From a virus: DNA of 64,000 nucleotides. The translations under genes were made by a program, and so were the position numbers. Positions 1 to 10,547 of the stretch are shown piece after piece. Position 1 is the stretch's first letter; each line of letters starts with the position of its first letter. A model generated the notes under the pieces. That model was not told the origin of the DNA. It was given only the letters and a program-made list of their open reading frames with translations, and did no database searches. The stretch covers positions 1-64,000 of IMG/VR virus record IMGVR_UViG_3300042544_003310, one strand, 5' to 3'.

Positions 1-1085
<1,085 letters not shown>

Positions 1086-1114
1086 TTATCTCTACAACCG
1101 TGCCAATAGTGGGA

Positions 1115-1122
1115 TATTTAGG
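1115..1122 (-). promoter_or_regulatory. T4-type late promoter motif (CCTAAATA)
   Basis: Reads CCTAAATA on the minus strand, 32 bases upstream of the collagen-like gene's ATG at 1082. T4 late promoters consist of a single -10 element, TATAAATA, recognised by gp55. The match is 6-7 of 8 bases and rests mainly on its repeated occurrence in front of genes in this window. Confidence 0.5.
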
Positions 1123-1169
1123 TGCAAGATGGTATTTTGACTTTTGGTATCTAGTCCTGGAAAAATTCA

Positions 1170-1523
1170 TTATGTGTTGGCGCTTTCCACAATACTTAGG
1201 ACTACATCTAAATTATTGGCCCCAGCAGCATCTGTGAAAACTCTCACTCTGTGTCCTTCTTCAAGCACGAGGCGGCCAGTCAAAACACTCAAAGCGTCCT
1301 CAATGGGAATTTTGGCATTACGGACCAAGAAAGTAACTGTAATATCTTTCACATGAGCAAAACTTACTTTTGCAGTAACATTACCCACATTGGAAATTTG
1401 GGCCAAAAGAACAATTGCTGTTACACCTACAGGACATGTATAGATTTCCTCAAAAGAAGCAGGACCTACGGCTGTGATTCTTCTTGTAATAGTTCTAAAA
1501 GTATTCAGCGGCAAAACAGCCAT
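1170..1523 (-). CDS. Small phage structural protein, paralogue of the 28.2-kb gene
   Basis: A 117-residue protein. The ATG at 1523 is preferred over an in-frame GTG at 1535 because a GGAGG site ends five bases upstream of it. It aligns by eye with the 119-residue protein at 28194-28553: both have a beta-rich pattern with ISNV in the first half, an IP..AL.V stretch, LEEG..(I/V)R, then LD.V.S..E at the end. No catalytic motifs are visible. Position between fibre genes and a late promoter suggests a virion or baseplate-associated role, which is inference. No biochemical function is known to me for this family. Confidence 0.75.
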   Translation of the reverse strand: MAVLPLNTFRTITRRITAVGPASFEEIYTCPVGVTAIVLLAQISNVGNVTAKVSFAHVKDITVTFLVRNAKIPIEDALSVLTGRLVLEEGHRVRVFTDAAGANNLDVVLSIVESANT

Positions 1524-1557
1524 AGGAACCTCCACAAAATAACGCTATACGACTGGG

Positions 1558-1565
1558 TATTTATA
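1558..1565 (-). promoter_or_regulatory. T4-type late promoter, perfect TATAAATA
   Basis: The minus strand reads TATAAATACCC, an exact copy of the T4 late promoter octamer, 34 bases upstream of the ATG at 1523. With T4 spacing, transcription would begin near 1552, leaving a leader of about 29 bases that contains the GGAGG ribosome site. Confidence 0.75.
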
Positions 1566-1585
1566 GGTATGTCAACTACCTTGTC

Positions 1586-4500
1586 TTAACCACTAGACTC
1601 AATACTCAAAATAAATGGTGTTACAAGGCCAAACAAGCTTTTGGCAAACACACGTCCACTAAGTGTGCCAGTATTCTGATTGATAACTAATCCTTCGCCA
1701 ATACGGAAGTCACCTTTGTGATCGGTGCTAGTGTAGTAAATTCTCCCACCGCGTCTCATTACAACTTCGTTTTCCTGTATAGGTACACCACCTAACTGAG
1801 GCAAGCAGGTGTTGATATCTGTTCCTGCGCCCACATATTCAAAAGTGTGACTGGATGCAGATGCAACACTTACTTGATAAAAGTTTACAGTTTCATCATC
1901 CAAAGGTGCATAGTCTGTAACTTCTTCAAGTGTGACAGTTGTTTCGTTTTCCACAGTATCGCTGAGCAGTGACCCACCGGCTCCTACTAAATCAGCTGCT
2001 ACTGCATCCACAATAAATCCAGTGTCACGTGTACACAAGCTCAGTTGATCAGCTGTTAAGAACCCTGGACCAAAAGTATTCAACACATATTGCGTTACTT
2101 CTGCTTGAATAAATTGCTTGTTCAATCGTAACAATTGACTGGAATTATTCCAGCGTAGATTTTTGGGACCATAGAGGGGGTTTATTGTGCTGATCAATAC
2201 ATCAAAAGAGGCTTCCAAGTTTTGTGAGCTATAACTGCCATAATTTAATGCTGGGTTGACTACTTGTGGCACAACCCCCTGGATAGGTATAATTGCACTA
2301 TTGGTGATAACGTCCATAACCAACGTGCGTAGTTGGGTCAAAGCAGCGATGGTTTGACTTTCTTGCCCACCAATCAAGCTGGTTACACCGTTCCAGTAAT
2401 TTCTACCACTACGCAAGGCCTCAATTACTCCACCTTTTGTTGCATCAAGTGTCATGCCATCTACAATCAATCCCACATCTCGTTCACACAGTGTCAGTTG
2501 TGCGGGTGATAAAAATCCAGGATAGGTAATACTTACCCATGCACCAATTTCAGCTTGGAGGAATGCTCTGTTGGCCTGTAGGAGCAGTCCTGCATGGGTA
2601 TATCTTATATTGGCTACACTTAAGCCATCGTTAATAAATGTGGTTATATGGTCGAAAAATGCTGTTACGCCATTCAAAGTAGCTGCTCCACCACTCAAAC
2701 TTCCATTTGTAACTTGTGCTACAGAAACTTGCAGCGGAACAACAGCAGTGTTTTGAACTATGTTTTGACTTAGACTCTTGGCGAAATTTATGGCCTGAAT
2801 AGTTTGTGTTGATTGACCAGGTATCAAACTGGTTACACCATCCCAATAGCGTTGGCCACTTCTGAAACTAAGGCTTGCTGCCAATGGTGCTGGTATTACA
2901 GGGCCCCCATTTATTACCAACGGCGTGGCACTACTTATAGTGTAGTATTTTGGATACAATTTAGCCTCAGCAATAGCAGGAGTACCCCCAGCCCCAATGA
3001 TATCACCACTGACGCTGTCAATAACTTGGCCAATGAGTTTGGCAAAATTAGCTTTCTCATCTGTAGTCATAGACACCAAAGTATTTGCATATGCTGTTAC
3101 TTCAGCTTGTAAGAATGCATAATTGGCTTTCAAAAGAGCACTTGCACTATTATATCCTGTAAATGGCAGGCCGTTGGAGATCAAGTTGGTGATAACATTC
3201 ACTGCTGCTGTTAAGTTAGAGGCAGCATACACTCCATTTGTAAGCACTGGATTGACACTTGCGGTCACTGCTGTTTGGAAAGGTGCACCTGGGTACGCAC
3301 CTGGTGGAGTTGATATATTGTTGATAAGATTCAACCCCCATGCCAAGATATAATTGATCGCATCAATAGTTTCCGCAGCTTGTCCTGGAAGCTTACTGAC
3401 TATCCCATTCCAGTAAGATTGTCCTGCTCGTATACTTCTTACAAAGCCGCCAGTTGAACAGTCAATTGAGAGAGCATCAACAATGTATCCAACATCTCTG
3501 CTGCATAGTGCTTGTAGTCTAGCTGCCTCTGTGGGATTACCACCAGCTAATGCGTTGAAGAATCCTGGATACTGCCAATTCACATAAGCCAATACCTCTG
3601 CTTGTAAGAAGGCTTTGTTCAGGAGCAGCAAGCTACTGGCATTGTCGTAAGGACTCAGGCTTGTCCCGTAATTTATTATTTGACTTGTATTTGTAAAGAA
3701 CGCAGTCACCCCAGTTGTGGCATCCAATCCGTTGGGCAAAGCTGGATCAACAACAGGCAGCTCAGTAGCTTGATAAGGACTGCCAACATATCCGGCAGGT
3801 GGGGTTGGGTTGTTATCAATCAGATTATATGCCCAGTCTCTAGCATATGTGATAGCTAGCAATGTATTTGCTGTGTCAATAGGACTGACTGCTGCCTTAG
3901 CAGTCAAAAAGCTGAAGCTTTCAGCATCACCACCTTGGAATCTTACTCGAGGACCAGCACTGTAACTGTTACCGCCGCTTGCTAGATCAATAGCTGCAAG
4001 GCCCATACTGAGATCAAGTAAGCATCCTGTGCCACTTCCACTGAGAACATACTGAGTTTCAACGCCATTTAGTGTAGGCATCTTTGAATATTTGCCAGCT
4101 GTGTCAATAACAACTCTTGTTACAATACCAGACGTAAATCCATTTGATGCGACAGCAACTACTCGGACACGAGTTCTCGCCGTGCCTTCTCCTCCAACCA
4201 CCTCGAGCAGGTCATTTATTTGATAGCCTTGCCCACCATTGAAATAGGTGTTGTTTGAGGTTGTAAAGACACTGTTTACGCTAGCACCAACAGCTTGATA
4301 CCAAATTTGGCCAGCTTTGGCACCAGCGCCCCCGCCTCCTGAGAAGCGCACAGTGGGGTCAATTACAAAGTTTGATCCTGGATTTGTAATCCGTATATTT
4401 GTGACAACACCAGCTGTTACCTCAGTAATAGCTGTTGCACCAGTGTCGCCATTACCTGATCCTCCACCACCCTCAATAGTGACAATGGGTTGAGCTATAT

Positions 4501-7500
4501 AACCACCGCCCTGACTTATGAGTGTGACTTCACGAATTGTGCCAGTTGTGTTGTCATACTCTGCACGACCTTTGGCTGTGATGCCACCGCCACCACTTAT
4601 AGTAACAGTGGGGCTTGTGTAACCTGTGCCACTGCTGGCGAGATTTATACTGTTTACGCCAAAATTGATACTGCAACTGAATCCAGTTCCTATGCCGCTG
4701 CTAGTGGTAGCCGCACCAGAAACTATAGGGAGGTCTGTGTATTCGCCTTCATCAATCACAAAAACTGATGTTACTGCACCTCCCAAACCTACAGCAGCTA
4801 CTTGAAGCAACACTGGCGTATTCACTTGCAGATTTGGGAAAGTTCCTCCACTAATTGTTATGGTGTCGTTAAGTGCATAACCGCGACCACCATTCAAAAT
4901 AGCCACTCCGCTAGCTATATCGCTTCTGCAACTGTAAATCACCGCACCAATAATTGCTCCAGTACCACTGGGATCGTAAATTGTTGCGTATGCGCCGCCT
5001 GTATAACCAGATCCTTTTTCTATATTATTCAACGCGGTAATAGCTCCACTTGTTACTACTGCTTGAAATTCAGCACGCTGTCTTGCGTAACCAATTGGTG
5101 GATCCAACAGCACTAGGGGTGTACTAGTATATCCCTGTCCTTGATCAATTACTTGTATTTCGCTCACATAGCTGAACTCAGGACCAACAGTAGCCACAAG
5201 GCCCACAAATGGACGTTGGATAATATTCTTGATGTCAATAGTATCAACACGGAATCGTCCCGTGCCAGCTTTGATTCTGCCGCCATAGAGATAGGGACTT
5301 ATGCCATCAGCCAAAATACCAATATCTCCGAAGCTGGTATTGCTGTTGCTTATGCTGCATGTTGCACCATTTTCTACCCATGTGCCAATTGTAGTACAGA
5401 TAGTGAAGATTGACACCAACTGTGCGTAACCTTGGTTTGTAATGTAGATGCCAGGACCGCCTTGGTTATATTGAGTGAAGCCATCCAAAACCATACTCTT
5501 CAAACCTTTGGCAAGGTTTCCATCCACTTTCATCCCACCGCCAGTTTCGTTAAAACATGTGCAGTTTTGAACATAAGGACTTGTGCTGATTACTCCTGCT
5601 CCCCCAGGCACACCAGGAGGAAGATCGGGATCGCCTGCCAAAGGAGGATAGGTGATAGCAAATCCTGGCGCCTTACCACCTCTGAAACTCACGCCTGCAA
5701 TGTAACAGGCATTGTTGACCCAAAAGAAGTCTTTTGTAGGATTATTGTAAAAGAGATTTACTCTACGCAAGTTATCGCCAATAACTGACACTCGCTCAGG
5801 CAAATAGATGGGGTTGTTTTCGTAATAGTTGCCGCTTCGGACAAAAATTGTTGTAAATGGTTTTGCGATTGCAGCAGCAGCTTTGACGGTTCTTTTTGCC
5901 CGGTCTTCAGCCAAACCATCATTGTTGTCATCACCATCTTTTGTTACCCAAATTACGTTAGTAACAGCAGGTGCAGTACCTTTGCTAACGCCAGTTACTA
6001 CCAAATCACCAACACTTACTCTGGCGCCTGTCATTACAGGTGTTACACGAGCCGTATTACCAGACGGGCTTGGTTGCACAATTGCTTTGGGTGTATTTGT
6101 GTATCCACTACCACTGCTGTTGACTATGGCAGCAATCAGACCGTAGCTGAGATTTACCCTAGCGCCAGTTCCTGTTCCACCAACTACAGGGTTGTTCAGC
6201 AATGTGGGTAGGAAACTATAGTATCCAGGATCAGTAATAATAAGAGTGTTGATCTCACTCACCATATTGAATTGAACGCCGTAACCGCTGCCGCCAGTGG
6301 CTTTGTTATTGGTCAAAGGTGGCAGGGTGTAGTAAGGTCCTTGATTTTGGAGTTGGCAAGTGCTCTCAGTAACACTGTATTTGGCTGCTGTTTGATATTC
6401 AGTAAGTAGGCCACGGCCACTGCCACCAACAGCGGGGTTAGCCACAATATTGGGCAGTTCTCTATAAGACCCTGAGTTGTTGATTGTTATGTCTGTTACA
6501 CGTCCGCCCAAAATAACAGAAATAACTGAGCCATTACTAGGAGGGTTCACAAAGGTAAGCCTGGTCACACTAGCGGGCTGACTTACTGTGTAGTTTGTAC
6601 CCAGTGTTTGTTTCACGTTGTCAAGAGTCACATACAAATCAAAATAGTCAGCTGGTATAATTGCACGGCTGAGATCAAAGTTTGTTTCAACCCCGTCACC
6701 TGAGAAACTATTGTAAAATACACCAATTACATCGCCAGCTTGCAGAGAAAAGGCTGGCAAGAATGTGATATCTGTTTGCAGGCCGTTGGGCGCAAAGCTG
6801 TATACAGCCCCTAGGATAATCGTGCCATTTAACGTAACAGTAACGCCACTATAATCCAATGGATCAATAGTGAATGGAACTGTATAGGTTTTGATTGCTG
6901 GATTTGTAACAAAATTGTTTGTATCATATTTCCCCGATATTTGAATGGGGTCAGCTGAGATAATAGATGTGGCAGGTGTGCCTGAACCACCAAAAACAGT
7001 GATTTCCTCACCTGTGATGTATCCCACACCTTGTGCAATTATTTGTGGTTCAATCAATTTGACTCTAGTGATAATAATAGTAGCTGATGCTGGTCCATCA
7101 CCACCACTGACAGTGAGAATATCATTGGGCTTATACCCACGTCCTTCATTGTTGGCATCAACAAGTATGCTCTTGATTCTAGCTGTTTCCACTTGTAACA
7201 AAGTGGGTGCAGAGAATACTCCGCCTTGAACTGTCAAGGCGTCGCCTGGCGTATATCCAGCGCCACGATCCCAGGGCACAACGATAGGTACAGCGCCCAT
7301 AACAGCTTCTGCAACAGCTTGCACGCCACCAGGTGGTGGTGGATCAATTGTAATAGCTGGAACAAGTGTGTATCCGCTTCCAGGATTGTTGATATTCAAG
7401 CTAGTAACTTGCCCTTTGGCATTCAAATTCAAAATACCTGTAGCCAAGCTGTTGGTGATTACATCATTATCAATTAAAACTTGGTCTACAGCCAGCTTAC

Positions 7501-9079
7501 TGGCGTTGAGTTTAGATCCGTCCCATTTGAGATCTGCTGATCCAGCAAATGTTCCCCCATTATTGAATTGAACAGCTTGTGTGGGTCCACCAGGTGTGCC
7601 CCCTGGTCCGGCTGGGCCGGTGGGACCTCCTAAGGGGCCGGTTGGGCCGGTTGCACCAACAGGACCAGCAGGGCCGCCTGACGGTGCAGGAATGGGTTGT
7701 GGACCTGTCTCCAAAATGTTGATGATAAGATCAATACGTGCAACAATGTCATTTGTCCAAAGTCCACCATCAGTGTAGGCGATGTCAAATACTTGGGGCA
7801 CCAAACTGTAAACAGGTGCAACTGAGGTGTTTGTAACCACATCGTTCATCAGGGTTTTTAGATGGTTCAAGGCCGCAACAGTAACCTCTACCTGTCCAGG
7901 TATTACTGTTTTCCCAGACTCATAATATTTGTTGCCAGCTAGGTAGCTATTGAGATTGATGCCACTCAAAACATCGCTCATAACACACGCGGCAATCAGT
8001 TGCACATCACGAGCACATTTGTTTTGATCGTAAAAGTAAGGGGCTGGAAATTGGTTGTTGATCCAGCCAACTACTTCTTGACTCAAGAATTCAAGGTTCA
8101 AATATACCAGTGTTTGTGCGCTGAAATTTCCCAACGAGGTGGGAACAAAGTTGGCATATTCAGTGCTGGGTCCAGTTAGGATAATATTATTGATAATCGC
8201 AATATTGCTGGCAATAGGAGCATAGGCTACTACGCCGCCACTGAAGCTGGGTATAATTACTTGACTGGGTGGTACAACAGCTGGATAATCTGGTACAATA
8301 GCGATATTAGCAACGATTTTTTGAACCAAACTCAATGCATAAGTTAACGCATCAACAGTCAATTGTTTCTGCGCAGGTGTATTATAAATTAAAACACTTG
8401 TAACACCGTTCCAGTAAGCGTTGCCAGCTGCAACACTGTTATAAGTAGAGCCCAGCAATGTGTCATTCATTACAGCAAACAGGATAGTAGTCAAGTCTCT
8501 GCTGCATTTTTCCAGTTGAGAGGGGGTTAAAGAATAACCCAGGGGATAATTGCCTTGTACCCAAGAATTAACTTGCGCCCGAATAAATGGCAAATTGTAG
8601 ATAACCAAGGCAACTGCGTTCAATAAACCTTGATTTTGTGTAATTTGACCAGGGCTACCATCTGACAAGAGGTACCAAGCTGTGCCGTTGTAATATTCCA
8701 ACTTGTTATAATCAGTATTGAATCTGATCATACCTGTAGAGGGAGCAAGTGGGTTACTTGCTGGCCGTTGCGCCGTCAAGCCCACTGGAACCCTGATAGC
8801 TCCAGTCCCAGGGAATTGGATGCTGTTTTCTAAATCGCTGTTTTGGAATCTTGTTACAACCAAGGTGCCGTTGGGATCGCTTGTTAAAACAACCTTGTTG
8901 CTTTGAACAGGTCCAGATAACCTCACTGTGGTATTTTGTAGGTTGGAGATTTCAGCAGCCGCAACAGCAAGTTGAACTCTCATTGCCTCAAAATTGTCTC
9001 TGAAACCCTGACTTTCATTGTCAGAACCGGCCACAGGATAGTTGGTGTTGATACTGTCTGGTCTAATGTTGCTGGTCAT
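1586..9079 (-). CDS. Giant virion structural protein (2,497 aa) with beta-helix and collagen-like segments
   Basis: This is the longest gene in the window. I chose the ATG at 9079 (MTSNIRPDSINTNYP) over an upstream GTG at 9124 because a late promoter at 9108-9115 lies between the two. Parts in order: an N-terminal helical segment with SQGFRDNF...EISNLQ, typical of large fibre proteins of marine T4-like phages; a PxGLTAQRP...TGMIRFNT element resembling one at 32.4 kb; several repeats of a helical domain containing CxRDVxxI(V/A)D, YWNGV and QA(E/I)V motifs, near the N- and C-terminal ends; a short Gly-Pro-Thr segment near residues 466-500; many GSGYT..P...GGG units; and a pectate-lyase-like beta-helix near 1040-1300. 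The C-terminus (GDFRIGEGLVINQNTG) is another element I recognise from T4-like structural proteins. It is probably a long fibre or whisker; exact place in the virion is unknown. Confidence 0.85.
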   Translation of the reverse strand: MTSNIRPDSINTNYPVAGSDNESQGFRDNFEAMRVQLAVAAAEISNLQNTTVRLSGPVQSNKVVLTSDPNGTLVVTRFQNSDLENSIQFPGTGAIRVPVGLTAQRPASNPLAPSTGMIRFNTDYNKLEYYNGTAWYLLSDGSPGQITQNQGLLNAVALVIYNLPFIRAQVNSWVQGNYPLGYSLTPSQLEKCSRDLTTILFAVMNDTLLGSTYNSVAAGNAYWNGVTSVLIYNTPAQKQLTVDALTYALSLVQKIVANIAIVPDYPAVVPPSQVIIPSFSGGVVAYAPIASNIAIINNIILTGPSTEYANFVPTSLGNFSAQTLVYLNLEFLSQEVVGWINNQFPAPYFYDQNKCARDVQLIAACVMSDVLSGINLNSYLAGNKYYESGKTVIPGQVEVTVAALNHLKTLMNDVVTNTSVAPVYSLVPQVFDIAYTDGGLWTNDIVARIDLIINILETGPQPIPAPSGGPAGPVGATGPTGPLGGPTGPAGPGGTPGGPTQAVQFNNGGTFAGSADLKWDGSKLNASKLAVDQVLIDNDVITNSLATGILNLNAKGQVTSLNINNPGSGYTLVPAITIDPPPPGGVQAVAEAVMGAVPIVVPWDRGAGYTPGDALTVQGGVFSAPTLLQVETARIKSILVDANNEGRGYKPNDILTVSGGDGPASATIIITRVKLIEPQIIAQGVGYITGEEITVFGGSGTPATSIISADPIQISGKYDTNNFVTNPAIKTYTVPFTIDPLDYSGVTVTLNGTIILGAVYSFAPNGLQTDITFLPAFSLQAGDVIGVFYNSFSGDGVETNFDLSRAIIPADYFDLYVTLDNVKQTLGTNYTVSQPASVTRLTFVNPPSNGSVISVILGGRVTDITINNSGSYRELPNIVANPAVGGSGRGLLTEYQTAAKYSVTESTCQLQNQGPYYTLPPLTNNKATGGSGYGVQFNMVSEINTLIITDPGYYSFLPTLLNNPVVGGTGTGARVNLSYGLIAAIVNSSGSGYTNTPKAIVQPSPSGNTARVTPVMTGARVSVGDLVVTGVSKGTAPAVTNVIWVTKDGDDNNDGLAEDRAKRTVKAAAAIAKPFTTIFVRSGNYYENNPIYLPERVSVIGDNLRRVNLFYNNPTKDFFWVNNACYIAGVSFRGGKAPGFAITYPPLAGDPDLPPGVPGGAGVISTSPYVQNCTCFNETGGGMKVDGNLAKGLKSMVLDGFTQYNQGGPGIYITNQGYAQLVSIFTICTTIGTWVENGATCSISNSNTSFGDIGILADGISPYLYGGRIKAGTGRFRVDTIDIKNIIQRPFVGLVATVGPEFSYVSEIQVIDQGQGYTSTPLVLLDPPIGYARQRAEFQAVVTSGAITALNNIEKGSGYTGGAYATIYDPSGTGAIIGAVIYSCRSDIASGVAILNGGRGYALNDTITISGGTFPNLQVNTPVLLQVAAVGLGGAVTSVFVIDEGEYTDLPIVSGAATTSSGIGTGFSCSINFGVNSINLASSGTGYTSPTVTISGGGGITAKGRAEYDNTTGTIREVTLISQGGGYIAQPIVTIEGGGGSGNGDTGATAITEVTAGVVTNIRITNPGSNFVIDPTVRFSGGGGAGAKAGQIWYQAVGASVNSVFTTSNNTYFNGGQGYQINDLLEVVGGEGTARTRVRVVAVASNGFTSGIVTRVVIDTAGKYSKMPTLNGVETQYVLSGSGTGCLLDLSMGLAAIDLASGGNSYSAGPRVRFQGGDAESFSFLTAKAAVSPIDTANTLLAITYARDWAYNLIDNNPTPPAGYVGSPYQATELPVVDPALPNGLDATTGVTAFFTNTSQIINYGTSLSPYDNASSLLLLNKAFLQAEVLAYVNWQYPGFFNALAGGNPTEAARLQALCSRDVGYIVDALSIDCSTGGFVRSIRAGQSYWNGIVSKLPGQAAETIDAINYILAWGLNLINNISTPPGAYPGAPFQTAVTASVNPVLTNGVYAASNLTAAVNVITNLISNGLPFTGYNSASALLKANYAFLQAEVTAYANTLVSMTTDEKANFAKLIGQVIDSVSGDIIGAGGTPAIAEAKLYPKYYTISSATPLVINGGPVIPAPLAASLSFRSGQRYWDGVTSLIPGQSTQTIQAINFAKSLSQNIVQNTAVVPLQVSVAQVTNGSLSGGAATLNGVTAFFDHITTFINDGLSVANIRYTHAGLLLQANRAFLQAEIGAWVSITYPGFLSPAQLTLCERDVGLIVDGMTLDATKGGVIEALRSGRNYWNGVTSLIGGQESQTIAALTQLRTLVMDVITNSAIIPIQGVVPQVVNPALNYGSYSSQNLEASFDVLISTINPLYGPKNLRWNNSSQLLRLNKQFIQAEVTQYVLNTFGPGFLTADQLSLCTRDTGFIVDAVAADLVGAGGSLLSDTVENETTVTLEEVTDYAPLDDETVNFYQVSVASASSHTFEYVGAGTDINTCLPQLGGVPIQENEVVMRRGGRIYYTSTDHKGDFRIGEGLVINQNTGTLSGRVFAKSLFGLVTPFILSIESSG

Positions 9080-9107
9080 GGATATCCACACTAATCGCGT
9101 TTTTTCA

Positions 9108-9115
9108 TATTTATG
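9108..9115 (-). promoter_or_regulatory. T4-type late promoter motif (CATAAATA)
   Basis: CATAAATA on the minus strand, 28 bases upstream of the giant structural gene's ATG at 9079. One mismatch to TATAAATA. Its position downstream of the alternative GTG at 9124 helps fix the gene start. Confidence 0.6.
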
Positions 9116-9169
9116 GGTTGGCACAATTTGTGTTTTTGATCCATGATTTAACAGTCATCAAGCGTCACG

Positions 9170-9177
9170 CTTAAATA
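9170..9177 (+). promoter_or_regulatory. T4-type late promoter-like motif (CTTAAATA) at phoH
   Basis: CTTAAATA ends only three bases before the ATG at 9181. With T4 geometry the transcript would start at or just inside that ATG, so either the phoH start lies further in or the motif does not serve this gene. Confidence 0.35.
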
Positions 9178-9180
9178 CTC

Positions 9181-9969
9181 ATGGTGCCCAACTCTCTACT
9201 GGAGGAACGCCACTTGCAAAGAAGATTGAAACGCTCTAACAGAGCCAATCCTCGAGAAGATCGCAACATTTTTGACAACAAAAATGTTCGAAACAACATC
9301 ATCGAACTTGAGCAATTTACTAAACATCTCAAACAAAAAGTTGAGTTGATTCCCAAAAACCTCAGTCAAGAAACTTATATTGAAAAGCTGGAAGACCCAA
9401 ACATAAACATTGTGTTTGCCATTGGTCCAGCAGGTACTGGTAAATCATATCTTGGCACACTATATGCCATCCAATGCTTGAAAAATGGCAGTGTTAGCAA
9501 GATTGTGATTACCCGACCAAATATCAGTTTAGATGACAAAGACATTGGCTTTTTGCCTGGTGACATTTTTGCCAAAATGGCTCCTTGGACTAGGCCAATC
9601 TTGGAGATTTTTGAAGAGTTTTATTCAACCAAACAAATTGCTACAATGCTGGAAAACAATGTGATAGAGCTGCTTCCTATGGCTTTCATAAGAGGCAGAA
9701 CATTGAAAAACAGCATTATTCTCCTCGATGAGGCACAGAACACTACAAAACTCAGTATGGTTTCTGCGCTGACCCGAATTGGTGAGAACAGCAAGATGAT
9801 TGTGACTGGAGATACGAAACAAAGTGATAGGGGAACATCAAATGGTCTCACAGATTTCTTACAACGATACAAACCAAACAAACGAGTGGCTGTTGTTGAA
9901 TTTCAACAACAAGATGTTGAACGCCACCCAGTAATCAATACCATACTGGACTGGTACGGAGAAAACTAA
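9181..9969 (+). CDS. phoH: PhoH-like P-loop ATPase
   Basis: A 262-residue PhoH-family protein with a Walker A motif GPAGTGKS at residues 82-89, Walker B IILLDEAQ around 179-185 and the family motif TGDTKQSD. PhoH proteins are ATPases, RNA-binding or helicase-like in some bacteria, and are among the commonest auxiliary genes of marine T4-like phages; their job during infection is not settled. The first ~40 residues are basic and poorly conserved. The start is uncertain: the ATG at 9181 directly abuts a TAAATA motif, while a GGAGGAA site at about 9201 precedes an in-frame TTG at 9214. The reading frame is not in doubt. Confidence 0.9.
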   Translation: MVPNSLLEERHLQRRLKRSNRANPREDRNIFDNKNVRNNIIELEQFTKHLKQKVELIPKNLSQETYIEKLEDPNINIVFAIGPAGTGKSYLGTLYAIQCLKNGSVSKIVITRPNISLDDKDIGFLPGDIFAKMAPWTRPILEIFEEFYSTKQIATMLENNVIELLPMAFIRGRTLKNSIILLDEAQNTTKLSMVSALTRIGENSKMIVTGDTKQSDRGTSNGLTDFLQRYKPNKRVAVVEFQQQDVERHPVINTILDWYGEN

Positions 9970-9985
9970 ACAACCTTTTGTGAAC

Positions 9986-9993
9986 CATAAATA
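9986..9993 (+). promoter_or_regulatory. T4-type late promoter motif (CATAAATA)
   Basis: CATAAATACTGG between the phoH stop and the next gene, 26 bases before the ATG at 10020. Seven of eight bases match the T4 late consensus. Confidence 0.6.
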
Positions 9994-10019
9994 CTGGAAA
10001 ATTGGGCACTTCTAGTATT

Positions 10020-10547
10020 ATGGTTCACAAAATTCTCGAAAATTTTTCAGATCAAGCTGAAGAAGTAATCAAAAAGCTTACAGCCAAACAAGACTTATTG
10101 GATGTTATGCTGGATATTGAGGATTACTTTGATAACAACAATCTCTATGTATTTGACAATTGGTTCAAAGGTGAGCTTGTAAATGGCCCATTGGTAAAAA
10201 AATACTGGATTGAAGTGACCTTCAAATACCCATACCATCACATGCCTGATCCTGAAGGTGGGTTGAGACTTACTCAACATGGCACCAAAATACAATATGA
10301 AAAAACTTTTCAAACGGTGCCTGTGCCTATCCATAGTCCTGATGACTATGAACCTGGTACCAAGAAGCCGCGAATGAAAAAAGAAAAGGTTTGGCTTATT
10401 CACATGAAAATACCACGCCGCTTTGTTGAAACTCTTGATCCTGAAATGCTAGACATTTACGATGAAGAGGTAGAGGACACCGACATGGACAATGCTGAAG
10501 ACCAGATGGCGCAAGGTCAGGCACCTGGGTTGGAGATGAATACATGA
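10020..10547 (+). CDS. Conserved phage protein, unknown function
   Basis: A 175-residue protein. The ATG at 10020 (MVHKILENF) is preferred to a TTG at 10002, which would begin at the predicted transcription start. Features: an N-terminal helical half; a central segment with FDNWFKGELVNGP, KKYWIEVTFKYPY and MPDPEGGLRL; and a strongly acidic, Asp/Glu/Met-rich tail. I recognise the central segment as a family recurring beside phoH-type genes in environmental T4-like phages, but no function is known to me. Its ATG-TGA overlap with the next gene and its own late promoter suggest a late two-gene unit, perhaps structural. Confidence 0.8.
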   Translation: MVHKILENFSDQAEEVIKKLTAKQDLLDVMLDIEDYFDNNNLYVFDNWFKGELVNGPLVKKYWIEVTFKYPYHHMPDPEGGLRLTQHGTKIQYEKTFQTVPVPIHSPDDYEPGTKKPRMKKEKVWLIHMKIPRRFVETLDPEMLDIYDEEVEDTDMDNAEDQMAQGQAPGLEMNT

